Below, in pieces: positions 61,696 to 64,000 of a DNA stretch of 64,000 nt. The notes beneath the pieces were generated by a model. The model was not told where the DNA came from and ran no database searches. It saw only the letters and a program-made list of their open reading frames with translations. Made by a program: the position numbers and the translations under genes. Location: NCBI RefSeq assembly GCF_050624435.1, contig NC_134537.1, positions 126,022,086 through 126,086,085 of the forward strand, in the 5' to 3' direction. Every line of letters begins with the position of its first letter. Positions within the stretch are counted from its first letter, which is position 1. The DNA comes from Tenrec ecaudatus. Taxonomy: Eukaryota > Chordata > Mammalia > Afrosoricida > Tenrecidae.

Positions 61696-61839
61696 CGTTC
61701 TGAACATCCAAGACGTGATGTTTATCCAATGTCCAGCCGCCCATGTTGGAAGCATCTAGTTCATAGCCCTGCAAAACGGCCGTCCTCTTCTCCCACAGAG
61801 TCAGGTCCAAACAAGACTCGTATTCATATCCTACCGACA
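61696..61839 (-). CDS. TENM3: TENM3 coding exon B (FN-plug region)
   Basis: This exon is 144 nt, an exact multiple of three with phase 1 at both ends, so skipping it would keep frame. Joined to exon A it reads [19 protein letters not shown] and continues through [18 protein letters not shown] to LDVQNG. The acceptor is ttccag ending at 61840; the donor begins gtacga at 61695, which is a weak match to the GTRAGT consensus. In teneurins this part belongs to the plug that seals the bottom of the YD barrel. The encoded stretch has one cysteine (in ESCLDL). The exon lies 1375 bp downstream of exon A and 5171 bp upstream of exon C. Identity is certain at family level; the paralogue call rests on the whole exon chain. 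Confidence 0.93.
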
Positions 61840-63214
61840 CTGGAACCAAAACAAGTCATAGCTCATCTCAACTATAGGTGCAAATACAATTTATTATTTT
61901 GAAAAATATGTGTTCCAAGACTATTTATAGTCATAAATATTTTACTTAGTTATGAGCATGCTTATTTTTTTATGTGAGCAGACTTGATGACATAGAAGGA
62001 AATTTTCTAAGAAAAGAACCCCAAATATGATTTTCTATTGAATTAATAGAAAATTAGTACATCTTTCCTGCCTGCCTGCTCTTTCACAAAGACATTCACA
62101 GTACATGGTGAAGTCCAGAGTAGTCAGCTAAGTAATTAAATCTAAAAATCAGACCCCAATGAAATGATAACAACTAAAAAGAATGTTTGACGTTTGAAAA
62201 ATTAGAGCTATTTCATTTCTAAGAACATTAAGTTATGTCAAATATTTATAATAAGAAGAGTTAATAGAGAAAAAATGGTAGTTAGATTTTGACCATCTTT
62301 GCTTACGTTATGAAGAGACCTGAATAATAAAACTAGCAGCAAAGGAACACAAAATAATCACAAATGAAAACTTTGCGGAGTTCAAAATAAAGCAGGTATT
62401 TCCAAATTCAGCAAGTATCTGAGTAAACAAATGATTCAAGTCTGAACAATATATTAGTTTCAGAATAAAACACCTATTGTATTTTTAAGTACACCCTAAT
62501 AGAATCATAATAAAAAATGTAATCCTTCAGTTATGGACGTTCTGATGTGGCTTTGAGAATTCAGTTTTGGCGTGTTTTCAGTTTTTAATGTTCTCCAAGT
62601 TTGAGTCTAAAGCTACATATATACACACACGCATACATATATGCATACATATATGCATACATATATATATAACATTTCAATATGCCCAATTTAAGAATTT
62701 TACTGTCTAATTGTTGAGTGAAACAGCTGGTTTGAGAGTGTAAAGAACGTCTTTTCACCGAGTTGATTGGTAATTTCACTCAAAGCAACTGAACTGAATT
62801 TTAAGAAACTGTTGTCTGAGATCCTGTTAAATATTCTCATGATGGCAGTCACATTAAACCTACACAGAAAACATACAGACGAGGAGGAAGACAAGGGAGT
62901 TGACGATAACATGGCCAACAATGTAGTGAAAGCAACACCCAAAAGGGCTATTGAAAACCCCAAATCTCAGAAACCTAAAATTCCTCAAGGGCATGATTTC
63001 AGCTGGAAACACTGACAATTCCTCCTCTTTGGTCCCATGAAAGACATCATTCTTTCTTCCCATGGTAGATTTAGATCATTTCTGCAGGACAACCTCACCT
63101 ATGGCCTATCTGCTTAGCCATTGATTTTGCCTGGTTACAATGACATTGAGGGTAGTTCTGATTTCAAACCAATTTTTAAGACACAGAAGAAAGAGACGTA
63201 CAAGGAACACTTAC
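61840..63214 (-). other. TENM3: TENM3 intron between exons A and B
   Basis: 1375 bp, AT-rich, with an (AC/AT)-rich microsatellite at 62614-62671. Nothing else is recognised. Confidence 0.9.
62614..62671. repeat. (ATAC/AT)n microsatellite
   Basis: Repeats of CATACATATATG in intron A-B. Confidence 0.85.
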
Positions 63215-63482
63215 CAACAGCTTCAGATAAGCCATAGACTTTTTGATTGTACGCGTCTGTTTTATCCCAGATAAAAGTGTAGGCCAGGTTGGGCGAGGCA
63301 GGAAACCATTTCTGAAAGAGTCTTCCTACCACCGCGACCATGAGATGAACCTTCATTAAATTAAAGGGTATGACGGACTGGGTCATGGTGATCTTCAGAA
63401 CTGATTTATACCCAGCGGCTCGGGAACTCAAGTAGGAGAGTTTCAAGTCTGTCCCAGGGATTGTCGTTTCTTCATGGAGGAC
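63215..63482 (-). CDS. TENM3: TENM3 coding exon A (TTR-like/FN-plug region)
   Basis: This 268-nt exon is the first in the window in transcript order (phase 0 in, 1 base over at the end). It begins [17 protein letters not shown] and ends GLSEAV plus the first G of the next codon. The acceptor is AG at 63484-63483 and the donor is the strong gtaagtg from 63214. The conserved [17 protein letters not shown] and [15 protein letters not shown] stretches are teneurin hallmarks just after the EGF repeats, in the beta-sandwich region that leads into the FN-plug. The domain border inside the exon is inferred from family structures, not visible in sequence. No stop, frameshift or missing segment is seen. 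The upstream EGF-encoding exons lie beyond 64000. Confidence 0.93.
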
Positions 63483-64000
63483 CTACATTGGGAACATCAG
63501 GAGCTTCAAAATTTGGTACAATGCTTATGTCTCACCAGGGAAAATACATTTAAGAGTGCACAGTAGAGCAACGAAAACAAGGCAGTGAGGGATCACTATT
63601 CACCAATGTAAACTGAACACTGCTTGTCTTATTCAATAATTAAGACCAACTCTGTAGGCAGCCTGGTCTTTCTCTTCCTATAAGCCTCTTGTCATGTTGC
63701 TCAGGCGCCTCCTCCCTACAAGGAGGCCCGTGGCGGCTCCATCAGGCTGACGTGCGCCGACACGTCAGTGGACTAGTCCCAGTGGCTTCTCCCTAACCCA
63801 TCTTTCGCCTCAGTCACCCTGGGGAATATGAGCAGACGCGCGTAAGATGGTCAGTTCAGGGTAGGGATGTGGTTTAGGCCAAAGGTCTGGCCTGCGCCAG
63901 CTGGCTCATTTACAGATTAACCCTGTGCCTGTGGCCTCATCAAGCTACGGAGACAAGAATGATAACTGAAAAAGACATGTTCATTTACATGACATCGTAG
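63483..64000 (-). other. TENM3: TENM3 intron upstream of exon A (partial)
   Basis: The last 518 bp of the upstream intron. The pyrimidine tract before exon A is modest (gttcccaatgtag). No further exon is recognised up to the window end. Confidence 0.85.

Larger units (their letters stand above)
9318..63482 (-). other. TENM3: TENM3 gene, internal part (nine coding exons and their introns)
   Basis: Teneurin-3 is a type II single-pass membrane protein of neurons. Its large extracellular part binds teneurins (homophilic) and latrophilins (ADGRL) across the synapse and guides circuit wiring. Seen here: nine minus-strand exons whose GT/AG borders and phases join into one 2358-nt frame (786 codons) without stops. 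Family knowledge: the order FN-plug, NHL propeller, YD shell is specific to teneurins. The paralogue was chosen by recall of diagnostic stretches such as [22 protein letters not shown] and RNKDFRH; TENM1, TENM2 and TENM4 differ more there. The N-terminal cytoplasmic part, transmembrane segment, EGF repeats and C-terminal toxin-like domain are outside the window. An alignment of the joined frame to the four human teneurins would settle the paralogue. Confidence 0.9.

Noticed and set aside
9318..63482. TENM2, TENM4 or TENM1 as the gene
   Set aside because: Recalled paralogue sequences differ at many places, for example TENM2 and TENM4 have CNCYSGDD- or CDCFSGDD-like text where this has CDCYQGGD.
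1..64000. CRISPR arrays, operons, phage or bacterial systems
   Set aside because: Intron-rich mammalian DNA; no regularly spaced repeats of that kind. The YD repeats resemble bacterial Rhs/Tc shells only through ancient ancestry of teneurins.

Overview
This is a mammalian genomic window holding an internal part of one large gene, teneurin-3 (TENM3/ODZ3), read on the minus strand. No promoter, first exon, last exon or poly(A) site of the gene lies here. I can place nine consecutive coding exons, from 63482 down to 9318. All have GT/AG borders, and their phases join into a single open frame of 2358 nt (786 codons). They encode the end of the transthyretin-like/FN-plug region, the whole six-bladed NHL beta-propeller and the start of the YD-repeat shell of the extracellular part. 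The next exon 3' is beyond the left edge and the next exon 5' is beyond the right edge.

Organism: the intronic DNA is full of Afrotheria-type tRNA-derived SINEs (recurrent core motifs such as GGAGCCCTGGTGG, TTTCTACTCCC and GACTCGATGGCAGTGAGTTTG), RTE1-type LINE pieces that share 3' sequence with those SINEs, and two hAT MITEs that look like SPIN elements. Within Afrotheria, SPIN elements are known from tenrec, so a tenrec such as Echinops telfairi is the best guess. This rests on recalled repeat families, not on a search.

Layout from right to left, in the direction of transcription: exon A 63215-63482; exon B 61696-61839; exon C 56275-56524; a 21-nt microexon 55380-55400; exon D 46004-46236; exon E 44791-44945; the large exon F 42919-43793; a 31.6 kb intron; exon G 11152-11327; exon H 9318-9553; then at least 9.3 kb of intron. 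The microexon adds seven residues (RNKDFRH) between propeller blades. It matches the known alternatively spliced NHL insert of teneurins that tunes trans-synaptic adhesion.

Everything else I can support is repeat: about 30 SINE copies, five copies of an L1-like 3'-end family, older L1, L2 and MIR pieces, RTE1 pieces, three copies of a roughly 450-bp family I cannot name, and microsatellites. One unexplained structure is a gapless 100-bp inverted repeat at 97% identity with arms 1.3 kb apart (36502-36601 and 37899-37998). I see no sign of a wholly new gene system. The most interesting points are in splicing control and transposon history. Exon borders are base-precise from splice signals and reading frame; repeat borders are estimates by eye.
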